Of a DNA stretch of 39,439 nucleotides, positions 21,151 through 30,244 are shown piece after piece. The position numbers were made by a program, and so were the translations under genes. Positions within the stretch are counted from its first letter, which is position 1; each line of letters begins with the position of its first letter. The stretch spans positions 1 through 39,439 of the forward strand of contig SVTV01000026.1 of the NCBI GenBank assembly GCA_015063605.1, written 5' to 3'. Source of the stretch: Oscillospiraceae bacterium. GTDB lineage: Bacteria; Bacillota; Clostridia; Oscillospirales; SIG627. The notes under the pieces were generated by a model. That model saw nothing but the letters and a program-made list of their open reading frames with translations. It did no database searches and was not told the origin of the DNA.

Positions 21151-22941
21151 ATGTACATTACCGATGATATCAAATACATTGGAGTAAACGATCACAAAAC
21201 AGACCTTTTCGAGGGTCAGTACCGTATACCCAACGGAATCTCTTACAATTCATACGCTATAATAGATGAAAAGATTGCGATAATGGATACGGTGGATGCT
21301 TCCTTCACCCATGAATGGATGGACAAGATGCAGAGCACTCTCGGCACCGGAACTCCCGATTATCTCATAGTTCAACACATGGAGCCGGACCACTCAGCAA
21401 ATATAACCACCTTCGTAAATAGCTACCCCGATGCGAAGATAGTGTCATCCTCCAAGGCATTCGCCATGATGAAGAATTTCTTCGGTACGGATTTTCCCGA
21501 AAAGCAGATAGTTGTGGGAGAGGGCGACACACTTTCTCTCGGCAAGCACACACTTGCTTTCGTTGCGGCTCCCATGGTACATTGGCCGGAGGTAATAGTC
21601 ACATATGACACCACCGACAAGGTGCTTTTCTCTGCAGACGGCTTCGGTAAGTTCGGTGCGCTCGATGCAGACGAGCCCTGGGCAAACGAAGCAAGAAGAT
21701 ATTATATAGGTATCGTTGGAAAATACGGTGCTCAAGTACAGAATCTTCTCAAAAAGGCTTCTTCCCTTGATATCGAAAAGATATGTCCTCTCCACGGTCC
21801 CGTGCTCAGCGAAAACCTCGGATATTATCTCAACCTTTACAATACATGGTCAAGCTACCAGCCCGAGGAGGAGGGTATCGTTATAGCCTACACCTCTGTA
21901 TACGGCAATACAAAAAAGGCGGTATTTGCCCTTGAAGAGCTTCTTAAAGCAAACGGATGCCCCAAGGTAATAGTATACGATCTTGCAAGGTGCGATATGG
22001 CTCAGGCTGTGGGCGACGCCTTCAGATACAGTAAGCTCGTTCTTGCCACCACCACATATAATGCGGATATATTCCCCTTCATGCGTGAATTCATAGATCA
22101 TCTCACAGAGAGAAACTTCTCCAACCGCACGGTAGCGCTTATCGAAAACGGAAGCTGGGCTCCTCTTGCCGCAAAGGTAATGAAGGAAATGCTTTCCAAG
22201 TGCAAGAATATCACCTATACGGATAACAGCGTAAAGATACTTTCTTCTCTTAATGATGAAAGCACCGAAAAGCTCAATTCTCTTGCAGCAGAGCTATGCC
22301 GTGAGTATCTGGCAATGGGAGAAGCTACCGCAAATAAGAACGATATGACAGCTCTCTTCAATATCGGATACGGTCTCTATGTAGTCACCTCCAATGACGG
22401 CAAGAAGGACAACGGTCTTATCGTAAACACGGTAACTCAGGTCACAAATACACCCAACAGAATAGCGGTAACGATAAACAAGCAGAATTATTCCCACCAC
22501 ATAATAAAGCAGACCGGCTTAATGAACATCAACTGCCTTACGGTGGAAGCTCCCTTCAAGGTATTTGAAGCGTTCGGCTTCAGAAGCGGCAGAAACGTAA
22601 ATAAGTTCGAAAACTGCGAGCCTCTCCGCTCAGACAACGGTCTTGTATTCCTTCCCAGATATATAAATTCCTTCATGTCCCTTAAGGTAGAGCAGTATAT
22701 CGACCTTGACACCCACGGAATGTTTATCTGCTCCGTAACGGAAGCAAGAGTTATTTCCGATAAGGAAAGTGTAACCTACACATACTATCAGAACCACATC
22801 AAGCCCAAGCCCGAAACGGAGGGCAAGAAGGGATTCGTATGCAAGGTATGCGGATATATACATGAGGGCGACACCCTTCCCGATGATATAGTCTGCCCCC
22901 TCTGCAAGCACGGTGCGGCTGATTTCGAGCCCATAGGTTAA
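21151..22941 (+). CDS. Flavodiiron protein fused to flavin reductase and rubredoxin
   Basis: A 596-residue multidomain protein. Residues 1-240 are a metallo-beta-lactamase-like diiron domain with the full ligand set His76, Glu78, Asp80, His144, Asp163 and His215 (HMEPDH motif). Residues 243-385 are a flavodoxin (AYTSVYGNT binds FMN). Residues about 400-545 are a flavin reductase-like domain. Residues 560-596 are a rubredoxin with Cys564, 567, 582 and 585. Flavodiiron proteins reduce O2 to water and/or NO to N2O. Carrying both the flavin reductase and rubredoxin modules puts much of the electron path in one chain, possibly from NAD(P)H. It is soluble and cytoplasmic. The operon context (ferredoxin-like protein, ferritin, rubredoxin) supports oxygen or NO defence. 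Confidence 0.93.
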   Translation: MYITDDIKYIGVNDHKTDLFEGQYRIPNGISYNSYAIIDEKIAIMDTVDASFTHEWMDKMQSTLGTGTPDYLIVQHMEPDHSANITTFVNSYPDAKIVSSSKAFAMMKNFFGTDFPEKQIVVGEGDTLSLGKHTLAFVAAPMVHWPEVIVTYDTTDKVLFSADGFGKFGALDADEPWANEARRYYIGIVGKYGAQVQNLLKKASSLDIEKICPLHGPVLSENLGYYLNLYNTWSSYQPEEEGIVIAYTSVYGNTKKAVFALEELLKANGCPKVIVYDLARCDMAQAVGDAFRYSKLVLATTTYNADIFPFMREFIDHLTERNFSNRTVALIENGSWAPLAAKVMKEMLSKCKNITYTDNSVKILSSLNDESTEKLNSLAAELCREYLAMGEATANKNDMTALFNIGYGLYVVTSNDGKKDNGLIVNTVTQVTNTPNRIAVTINKQNYSHHIIKQTGLMNINCLTVEAPFKVFEAFGFRSGRNVNKFENCEPLRSDNGLVFLPRYINSFMSLKVEQYIDLDTHGMFICSVTEARVISDKESVTYTYYQNHIKPKPETEGKKGFVCKVCGYIHEGDTLPDDIVCPLCKHGAADFEPIG

Positions 22942-22982
22942 TACAATAATATAAAAATTCATATATACAAGGAGAAAAAGAA

Positions 22983-23495
22983 ATGGTAAACGCAAAAGTT
23001 CACGAATTATTGAATCAACAGATCAACAAGGAATTTTATTCCGCTTATCTCTACCTCGACATATCCAATTACTTCAAGGCAAGAAGCCTCGACGGATTTG
23101 CAAATTGGTATATGGTTCAGGCGCAAGAGGAGAGAGACCACGCTATGCTCTTCTACACATATCTCCAGAACGAAAATATGCCTGTTACTCTCGAGGCTAT
23201 AGCAAAGCCCGAGGTAACCATCAATTGCGATATGGACGCACTCGTTGCTTCCTTGAATCATGAACAGTATGTCACATCTCTTATCAACGATATATACGGT
23301 GCGGCTTACGATGTAAAGGACTTCCGTACGATGCAGTTCCTCGACTGGTTCGTAAAGGAGCAGGGCGAAGAAGAAACAAACGCTCACGATATGATATCCA
23401 AGATGGAGCTTTTCGGCTCCGACCCCAAGAGCCTTTACATGCTCAATCAGGAGCTTGCGGCAAGAGTTTACGCCGCTCCCTCTCTTGTTCTTTAA
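22983..23495 (+). CDS. Ferritin
   Basis: The 170-residue protein has the ferritin four-helix bundle with the ferroxidase residues in NKEFYSAYLYLDISNYF and AQEERDHAMLFYTYL, and later WFVKEQGEEETNAHDM. It resembles the non-haem FtnA type. It oxidises Fe2+ and stores Fe3+ in a 24-subunit shell, limiting Fenton chemistry. The ribosome binding site AAGGAG sits 8 nt upstream, 41 nt after the flavodiiron gene, so it is probably in the same operon. Confidence 0.94.
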   Translation: MVNAKVHELLNQQINKEFYSAYLYLDISNYFKARSLDGFANWYMVQAQEERDHAMLFYTYLQNENMPVTLEAIAKPEVTINCDMDALVASLNHEQYVTSLINDIYGAAYDVKDFRTMQFLDWFVKEQGEEETNAHDMISKMELFGSDPKSLYMLNQELAARVYAAPSLVL

Positions 23496-23545
23496 AAAGT
23501 TAAAAACAAAATAAAAATAATAAAACAATTAAAGGAGACAAAAAA

Positions 23546-23707
23546 ATGAAAAAGTACGTATGTGATGTATGCGGATGGGAATATGATGAAGAAAAGGGCG
23601 ATCCCGAAAACGGTATAGCTCCCGGCACAAAGTTTGAGGATCTTCCCGACAACTTCGAATGCCCTCTCTGCGGCGTTCCCAAGAGCGATTTTTCCGAAAA
23701 GGAATAA
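23546..23707 (+). CDS. Rubredoxin
   Basis: A 53-residue protein with two CxxC pairs: Cys6/Cys9 in VCDVCGW and Cys39/Cys42 in CPLCGVPK, plus the family [15 protein letters not shown] segment. It carries one Fe(Cys)4 centre and passes single electrons, here probably to the flavodiiron protein or a peroxidase. The ribosome binding site AAAGGAG is well placed before ATG 23546. The gene lies 50 nt after ferritin in the same direction and is too short for many gene callers. Confidence 0.95.
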   Translation: MKKYVCDVCGWEYDEEKGDPENGIAPGTKFEDLPDNFECPLCGVPKSDFSEKE

Positions 23708-23734
23708 TTCTGTTATAACAATATAATGATCCGG

Positions 23735-23778
23735 GCACTTATCACACCTTGATCGAAAGGATCGGGCGGGGTAAGTGC
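23735..23778 (+). other. Stem-loop in the leader of the ZIP transporter gene
   Basis: GCACTTA (23735-23741) pairs with TAAGTGC (23772-23778), enclosing a second stem CTTGATC-GAAAG-GATCGGG. No T-run follows, so it is not a plain terminator. A metal-responsive or processing role would fit the transporter, but it matches no riboswitch consensus I know. Confidence 0.5.
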
Positions 23779-23830
23779 ACGCTTTGTATAAACGACTGCA
23801 ATCAAGATAAGCTGCGGTCATGGAGGTCTT

Positions 23831-24583
23831 ATGGAGCTTGTATTATTAACAGCCTTAGGTGTGGGCGGTGCCACCATCGCAGGTTCACTTATAGGATTTA
23901 TTTTCAAAAACATATCCCATAAATTTTCCGATATAGTTCTTTCCTTTGCCGCAGGTGTCATGCTTTCGGCAGCTGTATTGGGACTTATCCTTCCCTCTCT
24001 TGAACACGGCGGAAGCTTTTCCCTCGTAATAACGATAGCGGGAATATTTGCGGGAGCCTTATGTCTTAACGTCATTGATAAGATAGTTCCCCACCTTCAT
24101 AAGCTTATGGGTGCGGAATCGGAGGATCACAAAAACGCAAATTTAAGCAAGGTACTGCTTTTTGTAACGGCGATCGCCATACATAATCTTCCCGAGGGCA
24201 TTGCGGCAGGTGTGGGCTTCGGCTCGGGAAACACCTCTCAGGCTCTCATGATAGCCGGCGGTATCGCTCTTCAGAATATTCCCGAGGGAATGGTCATAAT
24301 CGGTCCGATGCTCGCCGCAGGCGTTTCTCCCAAAAAGACATTCATATGCGCAATGATAACGGGACTCGTTGAGGTTGCGGGAACGCTTATCGGATATCTT
24401 GCGGTAAGTGTTGCTTCCGCTATCCTTCCCTTTGCCCTTGCATTTGCGGGCGGAACCATGCTTTATGTCATCAGCGATGAGATGATACCCGAAACTCATG
24501 CTCACGGAAGCCAGCGGGGTGCCACATATGCCCTCCTTGTGGGCTTCTGCGTGATGCTTGTTACGGATGTGCTTTTGGGATAA
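23831..24583 (+). CDS. ZIP-family divalent metal transporter
   Basis: The 250-residue integral membrane protein has about eight transmembrane helices. The hallmark motif is AIHNLPEGIAAGVGFG in helix IV, with the metal-binding His, Asn and Glu, paired with ALQNIPEGM in helix V. The length and motifs fit the ZupT/GufA group, which imports Zn2+, Fe2+ or Mn2+. The ribosome binding site GGAGG is 4 nt before ATG. Its position after ferritin and rubredoxin points to iron or manganese supply in oxidative stress; the metal itself cannot be told from sequence. Confidence 0.92.
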   Translation: MELVLLTALGVGGATIAGSLIGFIFKNISHKFSDIVLSFAAGVMLSAAVLGLILPSLEHGGSFSLVITIAGIFAGALCLNVIDKIVPHLHKLMGAESEDHKNANLSKVLLFVTAIAIHNLPEGIAAGVGFGSGNTSQALMIAGGIALQNIPEGMVIIGPMLAAGVSPKKTFICAMITGLVEVAGTLIGYLAVSVASAILPFALAFAGGTMLYVISDEMIPETHAHGSQRGATYALLVGFCVMLVTDVLLG

Positions 24584-24598
24584 AAGTAAATAAAAAGA

Positions 24599-24640
24599 AA
24601 ACCGCTGTCGCAGCGTACGAGATACGCTTGACAGCGGTTT
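24599..24640 (+). terminator. Terminator of the redox operon
   Basis: AAACCGCTGTC (24599-24609) pairs with GACAGCGGTTT (24630-24640), with an inner GCGTA/TACGC stem, followed by GTGTTTTGTTT. Confidence 0.85.
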
Positions 24641-24681
24641 GTGTTTTGTTTATAAATTCCTCAAATATTGACCTGTCGTTA

Positions 24682-24710
24682 TTGCCAACTTGTTTCGAAT
24701 GTGCTATAAT
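24682..24710 (+). promoter_or_regulatory. Promoter of the ABC importer operon
   Basis: TTGCCA (24682-24687) and TATAAT (24705-24710), spacer 17. Confidence 0.82.
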
Positions 24711-24771
24711 AGTAAAGTAAAATCGGATAAATACAAAATTAATATAAAGAACAAAAGGATACTCTTGCGCT

Positions 24772-25872
24772 ATGAAAGTTGTATTACAGAATCTTACAAA
24801 AAAATTTCCCAACAGAAATAAAAAGATAAAGGAAGATGTAGTTGCGGTAAACGATTTTTCCTTCGAGATACCGGACGGTAAGCTCATCGGATTGCTCGGT
24901 CCTTCGGGATGCGGAAAAAGCACCACTCTCAATCTTATAAGCGGGCTTCAGAAGCCCACAAGCGGAAGGATATTTTTCGGTGACGATGACGTTACCGATC
25001 TGCCTGCGGAAAACAGAGGTGTAGGTCTCGTATTTCAGAACTATGCTCTTTATCCTCATCTTACTGTGAGAGAAAATATCACATTCCCTCTCGGAAATCT
25101 TAAGGGCAAGGACAAGCTTACAAAGGAGCAGATGAACGAAAAGGCTCTTGAAGCCGCAAAGCTTGTACAGATAGACGGCCTTATGGACAGAAAGCCCAAT
25201 GAGCTTTCCGGCGGCCAGCAGCAGAGAGTTGCCATCGCCCGTGCTCTCGTTAAAATGCCGCGCGTTCTTCTCCTTGACGAGCCTCTTTCAAATCTTGATG
25301 CAAGACTCAGACTTCAGACACGTGAGGAGCTTAAAAGAATACAGACCGAAACAAAAATAACCACCGTATTCGTAACCCACGATCAGGAGGAAGCGATGAG
25401 TATTTCCGACATGATCGTTGTCATGAAGGACGGCGTTATACAGCAGATAGGTGCTCCTCAGGACGTTTATGACGATCCGGTAAATCTTTTCGTTGCAAAG
25501 TTTTTGGGTACACCTCCCATAACCGTTTTTGACGGTAAGGTTGAAAAGGGCGCTCTTTATATAGGCAGTGACAAGATCTTCGACACGGACGCTCCCGACG
25601 GAGAGGTGTATGCTGCAGTCCGTCCCGAGGGCTTTATCCTCGACGATAACGGCACACTTTCCTGCGATCTCAAGAGAGTTGAGGTAATGGGCAGAGATGT
25701 CACCATCGTATCCGCAAACACTTATTCCCATAATCCTTCCATCCGTTCCATAGTCAGTGCGGAAAACAAGATAGACATAGCGTCAGCCTCTGTGCGCTTC
25801 TCCCTGAAGCCTTACAAAACTCATCTTTTCTCCAAAGCCGACGAAAGCAGAATTTATTACAACGTCAGATAA
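24772..25872 (+). CDS. Carbohydrate ABC transporter ATPase (MsmK/UgpC-like)
   Basis: The 366-residue protein has all ABC ATPase motifs: Walker A GPSGCGKST (about 44-52), Q-loop VFQNYALYPHLTV, signature LSGGQQQR (145-152), Walker B VLLLDEP (165-171) and the switch histidine in VFVTHDQEEAM. A C-terminal TOBE-like domain (about 240-366) is typical of the sugar-importer ATPases MsmK, MalK and UgpC. It powers uptake through the two permeases encoded next. As in other clostridia, it might also serve several importers, but here it sits within a complete operon. Confidence 0.93.
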   Translation: MKVVLQNLTKKFPNRNKKIKEDVVAVNDFSFEIPDGKLIGLLGPSGCGKSTTLNLISGLQKPTSGRIFFGDDDVTDLPAENRGVGLVFQNYALYPHLTVRENITFPLGNLKGKDKLTKEQMNEKALEAAKLVQIDGLMDRKPNELSGGQQQRVAIARALVKMPRVLLLDEPLSNLDARLRLQTREELKRIQTETKITTVFVTHDQEEAMSISDMIVVMKDGVIQQIGAPQDVYDDPVNLFVAKFLGTPPITVFDGKVEKGALYIGSDKIFDTDAPDGEVYAAVRPEGFILDDNGTLSCDLKRVEVMGRDVTIVSANTYSHNPSIRSIVSAENKIDIASASVRFSLKPYKTHLFSKADESRIYYNVR

Positions 25873-25909
25873 TGACGTGTAAAGCGTTTGCGAAAGGAAT
25901 GATTATAAT

Positions 25910-26800
25910 ATGGATAATAAAAATAATAAAGCATGGCTGTACCTTTTGCCCGCCATACTCTTTCTGACGGCATTTCTGGTATATCCTCTCATAGACGTTT
26001 TCGTGTATTCCTTTGAGGAAGGCTACAATTCCGCTTCTCAGACCTTCTTCGGCGTGGGAACGTACAATTACTCCTACGTGCTTCACGATCCCTATTTTCT
26101 CCGGGCTGTGCAGAACACCCTGATCCTGGTATTCATTACTGTTCCCCTTTCCACGGGAATCGCCCTTCTCATATCCGTGGGACTCAATTCCATAACGAAA
26201 TTGAAGGAGCTTTTTCAGACCGTTTATTTTCTCCCCTATGTGACCAACACATTGGCGGTAGGACTTGTTTTCATGATACTTTTTAAGAAAACACCTTATA
26301 CCGACGGTCTTGTCAATCTTATAATCAATTTCTTCGGAGGCTCCTCCGTTGACTTTATAGACGGACCATATTGGGCGAAAATGTTCGTTCTCTGCTTCTA
26401 TACCATCTGGGTCGTAATGCCCTTCAAGATACTTATATTCACAAGCGCATTGGCTTCCGTAAACAAGGATTATTACAATGCGGCAAAGGTTGACGGCACA
26501 AGCAGATTCAGAACCTTCATGAAGATAACTCTTCCCATGATATCTCCCACGGTATTTTATCTTGTTATCACGGGATTCATAGGCGCTTTCAAGGCGTACA
26601 GCGATGCGGTAGCTCTTTTCGGCACGAACCTCAATGCCGCCGAAATGAATACCATTGTAGGATACGTTTACGATATGCTTTACGGAGACAGCGGCGGATA
26701 TCCCTCCTACGCTTCTGCGGCGGCGATCATACTCTTTGTTATCGTCCTTACAATAACATGTATAAACCTTCTCGTAAGCAAGAAGCATGTTCATTATTGA
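25910..26800 (+). CDS. Carbohydrate ABC transporter permease 1 (MalF/UgpA-like)
   Basis: The 296-residue protein has six predicted transmembrane helices and the EAA-type coupling loop in NKDYYNAAKVDGTSRFRTFMKITLP, which contacts the ATPase. The N-terminal helix LYLLPAILFLTAFLVYPL is standard for this family. The gene is 37 nt after the ATPase and 18 nt before permease 2, both on the same strand. Confidence 0.92.
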   Translation: MDNKNNKAWLYLLPAILFLTAFLVYPLIDVFVYSFEEGYNSASQTFFGVGTYNYSYVLHDPYFLRAVQNTLILVFITVPLSTGIALLISVGLNSITKLKELFQTVYFLPYVTNTLAVGLVFMILFKKTPYTDGLVNLIINFFGGSSVDFIDGPYWAKMFVLCFYTIWVVMPFKILIFTSALASVNKDYYNAAKVDGTSRFRTFMKITLPMISPTVFYLVITGFIGAFKAYSDAVALFGTNLNAAEMNTIVGYVYDMLYGDSGGYPSYASAAAIILFVIVLTITCINLLVSKKHVHY

Positions 26801-26818
26801 TGAAAGGAGGAAGGCATT

Positions 26819-27688
26819 TTGGTAAACGATTACGAAAAAATTGAACGCTCTGCCGCCCTGCGGTCAAGAGTGATAAAGGTCATTGTATATTCACTTCTCA
26901 TTTTTTGGGGCTTGATGGTGCTTTTCCCCTTTTATTGGATGATACTCACCTCAATAAAAAGCTACGCTTCCTATAACTCGGAATACATTCCTCAATTTCT
27001 TACTCTTTCTCCCACGCTTCAGAACTATGCCGATGCTTTTACGGCGGTGCCTCTGGCAAAGTATTTTCTGAACACACTTATTTTCACCGTTATAACGACG
27101 GCTGTTATGATGATAGTCATCATTCCTGCTGCGTTCGCCTTTGCAAGACTTGAATTTGCGGGAAAGAATCTTCTTTTCACGCTTTTCCTTTCTCTTATGA
27201 TGATACCCAACGAGCTTGTCGTCATAACAAATTACGTTACCATTACGAATCTCGATCTGAGAAACACGTTCACGGGTCTTATCCTTCCCTCCGTCACATC
27301 TGTATTCTACATCTACCTTCTCAAGGAGAATTTTTCACAGATACCCAACGAGCTTTATTTTGCCGCCAAGGTAGACGGAACGAGCGATATGAAGTATCTT
27401 CTCAGGGTAATGATGCCCATATGCAGACCTACTCTGGTAACTATTGCCATATTGAAGATAATCGAGTGCTGGAACTCATACATCTGGCCCCGTCTTATCA
27501 CAGACAACGAGGCTTACTATCTTGTTTCCAACGGTATCCAGGAGATAAGAGAAAACGGCTTCGGACGTGAGAACATTCCCGCCATGATGGCGGCTGTCGT
27601 CGTTATTTCCGTGCCCCTTGTAATTCTCTTTCTGATATTCAGAAAGAAGATAATGGCGGGCGTTGCAAGAGGAGGTACAAAGGGATGA
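26819..27688 (+). CDS. Carbohydrate ABC transporter permease 2 (MalG/UgpE-like)
   Basis: The 289-residue protein has six predicted helices and the EAA loop in PNELYFAAKVDGTSDMKYLLRVMMP. The start is TTG 26819, supported by AAAGGAGG 8 nt upstream; no better in-frame ATG exists nearby. Its TGA overlaps the ATG of the binding-protein gene by 4 nt (ATGA), so the two are translated together. It forms a heterodimeric membrane pore with permease 1. Confidence 0.91.
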   Translation: MVNDYEKIERSAALRSRVIKVIVYSLLIFWGLMVLFPFYWMILTSIKSYASYNSEYIPQFLTLSPTLQNYADAFTAVPLAKYFLNTLIFTVITTAVMMIVIIPAAFAFARLEFAGKNLLFTLFLSLMMIPNELVVITNYVTITNLDLRNTFTGLILPSVTSVFYIYLLKENFSQIPNELYFAAKVDGTSDMKYLLRVMMPICRPTLVTIAILKIIECWNSYIWPRLITDNEAYYLVSNGIQEIRENGFGRENIPAMMAAVVVISVPLVILFLIFRKKIMAGVARGGTKG

Positions 27689-29286
27689 TTAATTACACAA
27701 AGCGCTTTTTATGCCTTATCCTCACTGTTATTATGCTCGTTCCCTGTCTTTACGGATGCCACGGCTCAAAGGGTCTTGAAAAGTTCGTTATACCCGAAAG
27801 CTTTGACGAAACAAAGACATATGAGATAACATTCTGGGCGAAAAACGATACAAATAAGGCTCAGACAAAGATATATCAGAAGGCGATAACAGATTTTGAG
27901 GCTCTTTATCCCAACGTAAAGGTAAATCTTCGCCTTTATACCGATTACGGCAGGATCTATAACGATGTTATAACCAATATCGCCACGCAAACAACACCCA
28001 ATGTGTGCATAACGTATCCCGATCATATAGCCACATATCTTACGGGTACAAATATCGTCGTTCCCCTGGACGAGCTTTTCGATAACGAAAAATACGGACT
28101 CGGCGGAAGCGAAGTGAGATTCGATTCCCCTCTCCGTGAGGAGATAACGGAACGATTCCTTAACGAATGCCGATTCGACGATCATTACTATGCTCTGCCC
28201 TTTATGCGCTCTACGGAAGCCTGCTATATAAACAAGACATACGTCGAGGCTCTCGGATACGAGATACCCGACGAGCTTACATGGGATTTTGTATGGGAAG
28301 TATCCGAGGCGGCTGCTGAAAAAGATGAAAACGGTGTGTTCAAGGTAAACGGACAGAAGGTACTGCGCCCGTTCATTTACAAATCCACCGATAATATGAT
28401 GATATCCATGTTAAAGCAGCTTGATGCGGGCTACTCCACTCCCGAGGGCGAGATACTTATATTCAACGATACCACGGAGGAGCTTTTGTTCGATATATCC
28501 GATCACGTTAAGAAGGAAGCCTTCTCCACCTTCAAGATAGACGGATATCCCGCAAACTTCCTCAACGCAGGTCAGTGCATCTTCGCCATTGACTCCACGG
28601 CGGGAGCCACATGGATGGGCTCCAATGCGCCCCTTATGGACATAGACGAGGATAATATCGTTAAGTTTGAAACGGTTGTAAGAACTATCCCCCAATTCGA
28701 TCCCGATAATAAGAAGATGATATCCCAGGGTCCTTCTGTCTGCGTTTTCAATAAGGCAGACCCGGACGAGGTTCTTGCTTCCTGGCTCTTCACTCAATTT
28801 CTTTTGACAAACGATGTTCAGATACCTTATTCACAAACGGAAGGATACATTCCCGTTACGGAAAAGGCGAGAAACAGCGATGTTTACAAGGAATACCTTT
28901 CCCGTGCGGGAGAGGACGACGACACCTATTATCAGGTAAAGATGGATGCGGTAAACCTTTTCCTCGATAATCTTGACAATACCTTTGTAACTCCCGTTTT
29001 CAACGGCTCCGCTTCCTTGAGAGATGCGGCAGGTCAGCTTATCGAGCATGTTACAAAGTCCATCAGACGAAAGGAGACGGTTGACGAAGAATACATGACT
29101 GCTCTTTACGAAAAGATCAATTCTCTGTACAGACTCGATCAAAAGGGCAACTCCACATCCTCCGAAAGAGTGGATCTCGGTCCCCTTCCTCCCACGGCTG
29201 TATTTCTTCTTTCCGCAATAGGTTTTGTATGGCTCGGTATTTTATTGTATATCGGTTTGAATATGATAAAAAAATCAAAAAAATGA
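27685..29286 (+). CDS. Extracellular solute-binding lipoprotein with C-terminal membrane anchor
   Basis: The 533-residue protein begins with a lipoprotein signal ending LYGC (lipidated Cys25). The body (about 45-470) is a type I carbohydrate-binding protein of the SBP_bac_1/8 kind (YEITFWAKNDTNKAQ, then NVCITYPDHIATYL and RPFIYKSTDNMMISML). It delivers a sugar to the permease pair. Unusually, residues about 505-530 form a hydrophobic helix (PPTAVFLLSAIGFVWLGILL) followed by KKSKK. The protein would thus be held by lipid at one end and a transmembrane helix at the other. It is about 100 residues longer than typical members. The ligand is unknown. Confidence 0.9.
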   Translation: MINYTKRFLCLILTVIMLVPCLYGCHGSKGLEKFVIPESFDETKTYEITFWAKNDTNKAQTKIYQKAITDFEALYPNVKVNLRLYTDYGRIYNDVITNIATQTTPNVCITYPDHIATYLTGTNIVVPLDELFDNEKYGLGGSEVRFDSPLREEITERFLNECRFDDHYYALPFMRSTEACYINKTYVEALGYEIPDELTWDFVWEVSEAAAEKDENGVFKVNGQKVLRPFIYKSTDNMMISMLKQLDAGYSTPEGEILIFNDTTEELLFDISDHVKKEAFSTFKIDGYPANFLNAGQCIFAIDSTAGATWMGSNAPLMDIDEDNIVKFETVVRTIPQFDPDNKKMISQGPSVCVFNKADPDEVLASWLFTQFLLTNDVQIPYSQTEGYIPVTEKARNSDVYKEYLSRAGEDDDTYYQVKMDAVNLFLDNLDNTFVTPVFNGSASLRDAAGQLIEHVTKSIRRKETVDEEYMTALYEKINSLYRLDQKGNSTSSERVDLGPLPPTAVFLLSAIGFVWLGILLYIGLNMIKKSKK

Positions 29287-29296
29287 ACACCCGCTA

Positions 29297-29324
29297 TTGA
29301 CTTATTGAAAATTTGATGTATAAT
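29297..29324 (+). promoter_or_regulatory. Promoter of the OB-fold lipoprotein gene
   Basis: TTGACT (29297-29302) and TATAAT (29319-29324), spacer 16. No terminator separates this gene from the ABC operon, so read-through is possible. Confidence 0.72.
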
Positions 29325-29381
29325 AGATAATGTAAAATAATATTACCACCATAGGTGGCACATTACAAAAGGAGATTAAAA

Positions 29382-30122
29382 ATGAAAAAGTTTTTAGCTT
29401 TGTTCCTTGCTCTCATGCTTACAATGGTATTCGTAAGCTGCGGCGAAAAGGAAGACATCAACGCTAAGTCCGAAGGCTCCATGACATATGCTGAATATGT
29501 TGCAGCCGAAGTAGACAGCGCGGTAGTAGTTGAAGGTTACGTTCAGGCGAAGAGATCCTGGTGGCAGGATGAGGTTACATTCTTCATTCAGGACGGCGAC
29601 GGCGCATACTTCATTTACAATGCGGCTTGCTCCGAAGAAGACTACAACTCTAAGCTCACAGTAGGCACAAAGGTTAAGGTTACCGGCGTTAAGACTGCTT
29701 GGGAAGGCGAAGTTGAAGTTATCGAAGGAACTATCGAGTACCTCGACGGCAAGTACACAGCAGAAGCAGAAGATGTAACAGCTCTCCTCGCTGATACAGA
29801 TAACCTCATCAAGAAGCAGAACAAGTTCGTATCCTTCAAGGGTATGACAGTTGAAGCTTCCAAGGATGCTGACGGCAACGAAGCTGCTTTCCTTTACAGC
29901 TGGGACGGCTCCGGAACAGAAGGCGATGACATTTATTTCAACGTTTCCGTAAACGGCGCTACATACACATTCACTCTCGAATCTTACCTCACAGATAAGA
30001 CTACAGAAGTTTACAAGGCAGCTCAGGCTCTCAAGGTTGGCGACAAGATCGACCTCGAAGGCTTCCTTTACTGGTATCAGGGACCTCAGCCCCACATCAC
30101 ATCCATCGCAGCTGCTAAATAA
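29382..30122 (+). CDS. OB-fold-like lipoprotein
   Basis: The 246-residue protein starts at ATG 29382, after AAGGAG; an upstream in-frame ATG (29355) lacks a ribosome binding site. The signal peptide ends VFVSC, giving lipidated Cys20. The body reads as one or two OB-fold-like beta-barrels: AVVVEGYVQAKRSWWQDEVTFFIQDGDG, then TKVKVTGVKTAW, and a second similar stretch ending LKVGDKIDLEGFLYWYQG. This resembles extracellular OB-fold modules. The strong codon bias (AAG, CTC, ATC) differs from the preceding ABC genes and indicates high expression. The role could be nucleic acid, sugar or metal binding; none can be chosen. Confidence 0.78.
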   Translation: MKKFLALFLALMLTMVFVSCGEKEDINAKSEGSMTYAEYVAAEVDSAVVVEGYVQAKRSWWQDEVTFFIQDGDGAYFIYNAACSEEDYNSKLTVGTKVKVTGVKTAWEGEVEVIEGTIEYLDGKYTAEAEDVTALLADTDNLIKKQNKFVSFKGMTVEASKDADGNEAAFLYSWDGSGTEGDDIYFNVSVNGATYTFTLESYLTDKTTEVYKAAQALKVGDKIDLEGFLYWYQGPQPHITSIAAAK

Positions 30123-30150
30123 TTTACGTTTTACAATGTAATTATTTCAA

Positions 30151-30186
30151 GGGCTTGCCTCGCACAGCGTGGCAAGTCCGTTTTTT
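30151..30186 (+). terminator. Terminator of the OB-fold lipoprotein gene
   Basis: GGGCTTGCC (30151-30159) pairs with GGCAAGTCC (30171-30179), followed by G and six T. Confidence 0.9.
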
Positions 30187-30199
30187 ATGGTACTATCCG

Positions 30200-30237
30200 A
30201 AAAAACGAACGGATCCGTGCATTTTTACGGATCCGTT
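30200..30237 (-). terminator. Terminator of the Nudix gene
   Basis: AACGGATCCGT (30208-30218) pairs with ACGGATCCGTT (30227-30237). On the minus strand it is followed by CGTTTTTTCGG. It lies 8 nt past the Nudix stop. Confidence 0.85.
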
Positions 30238-30244
30238 TATCGAA

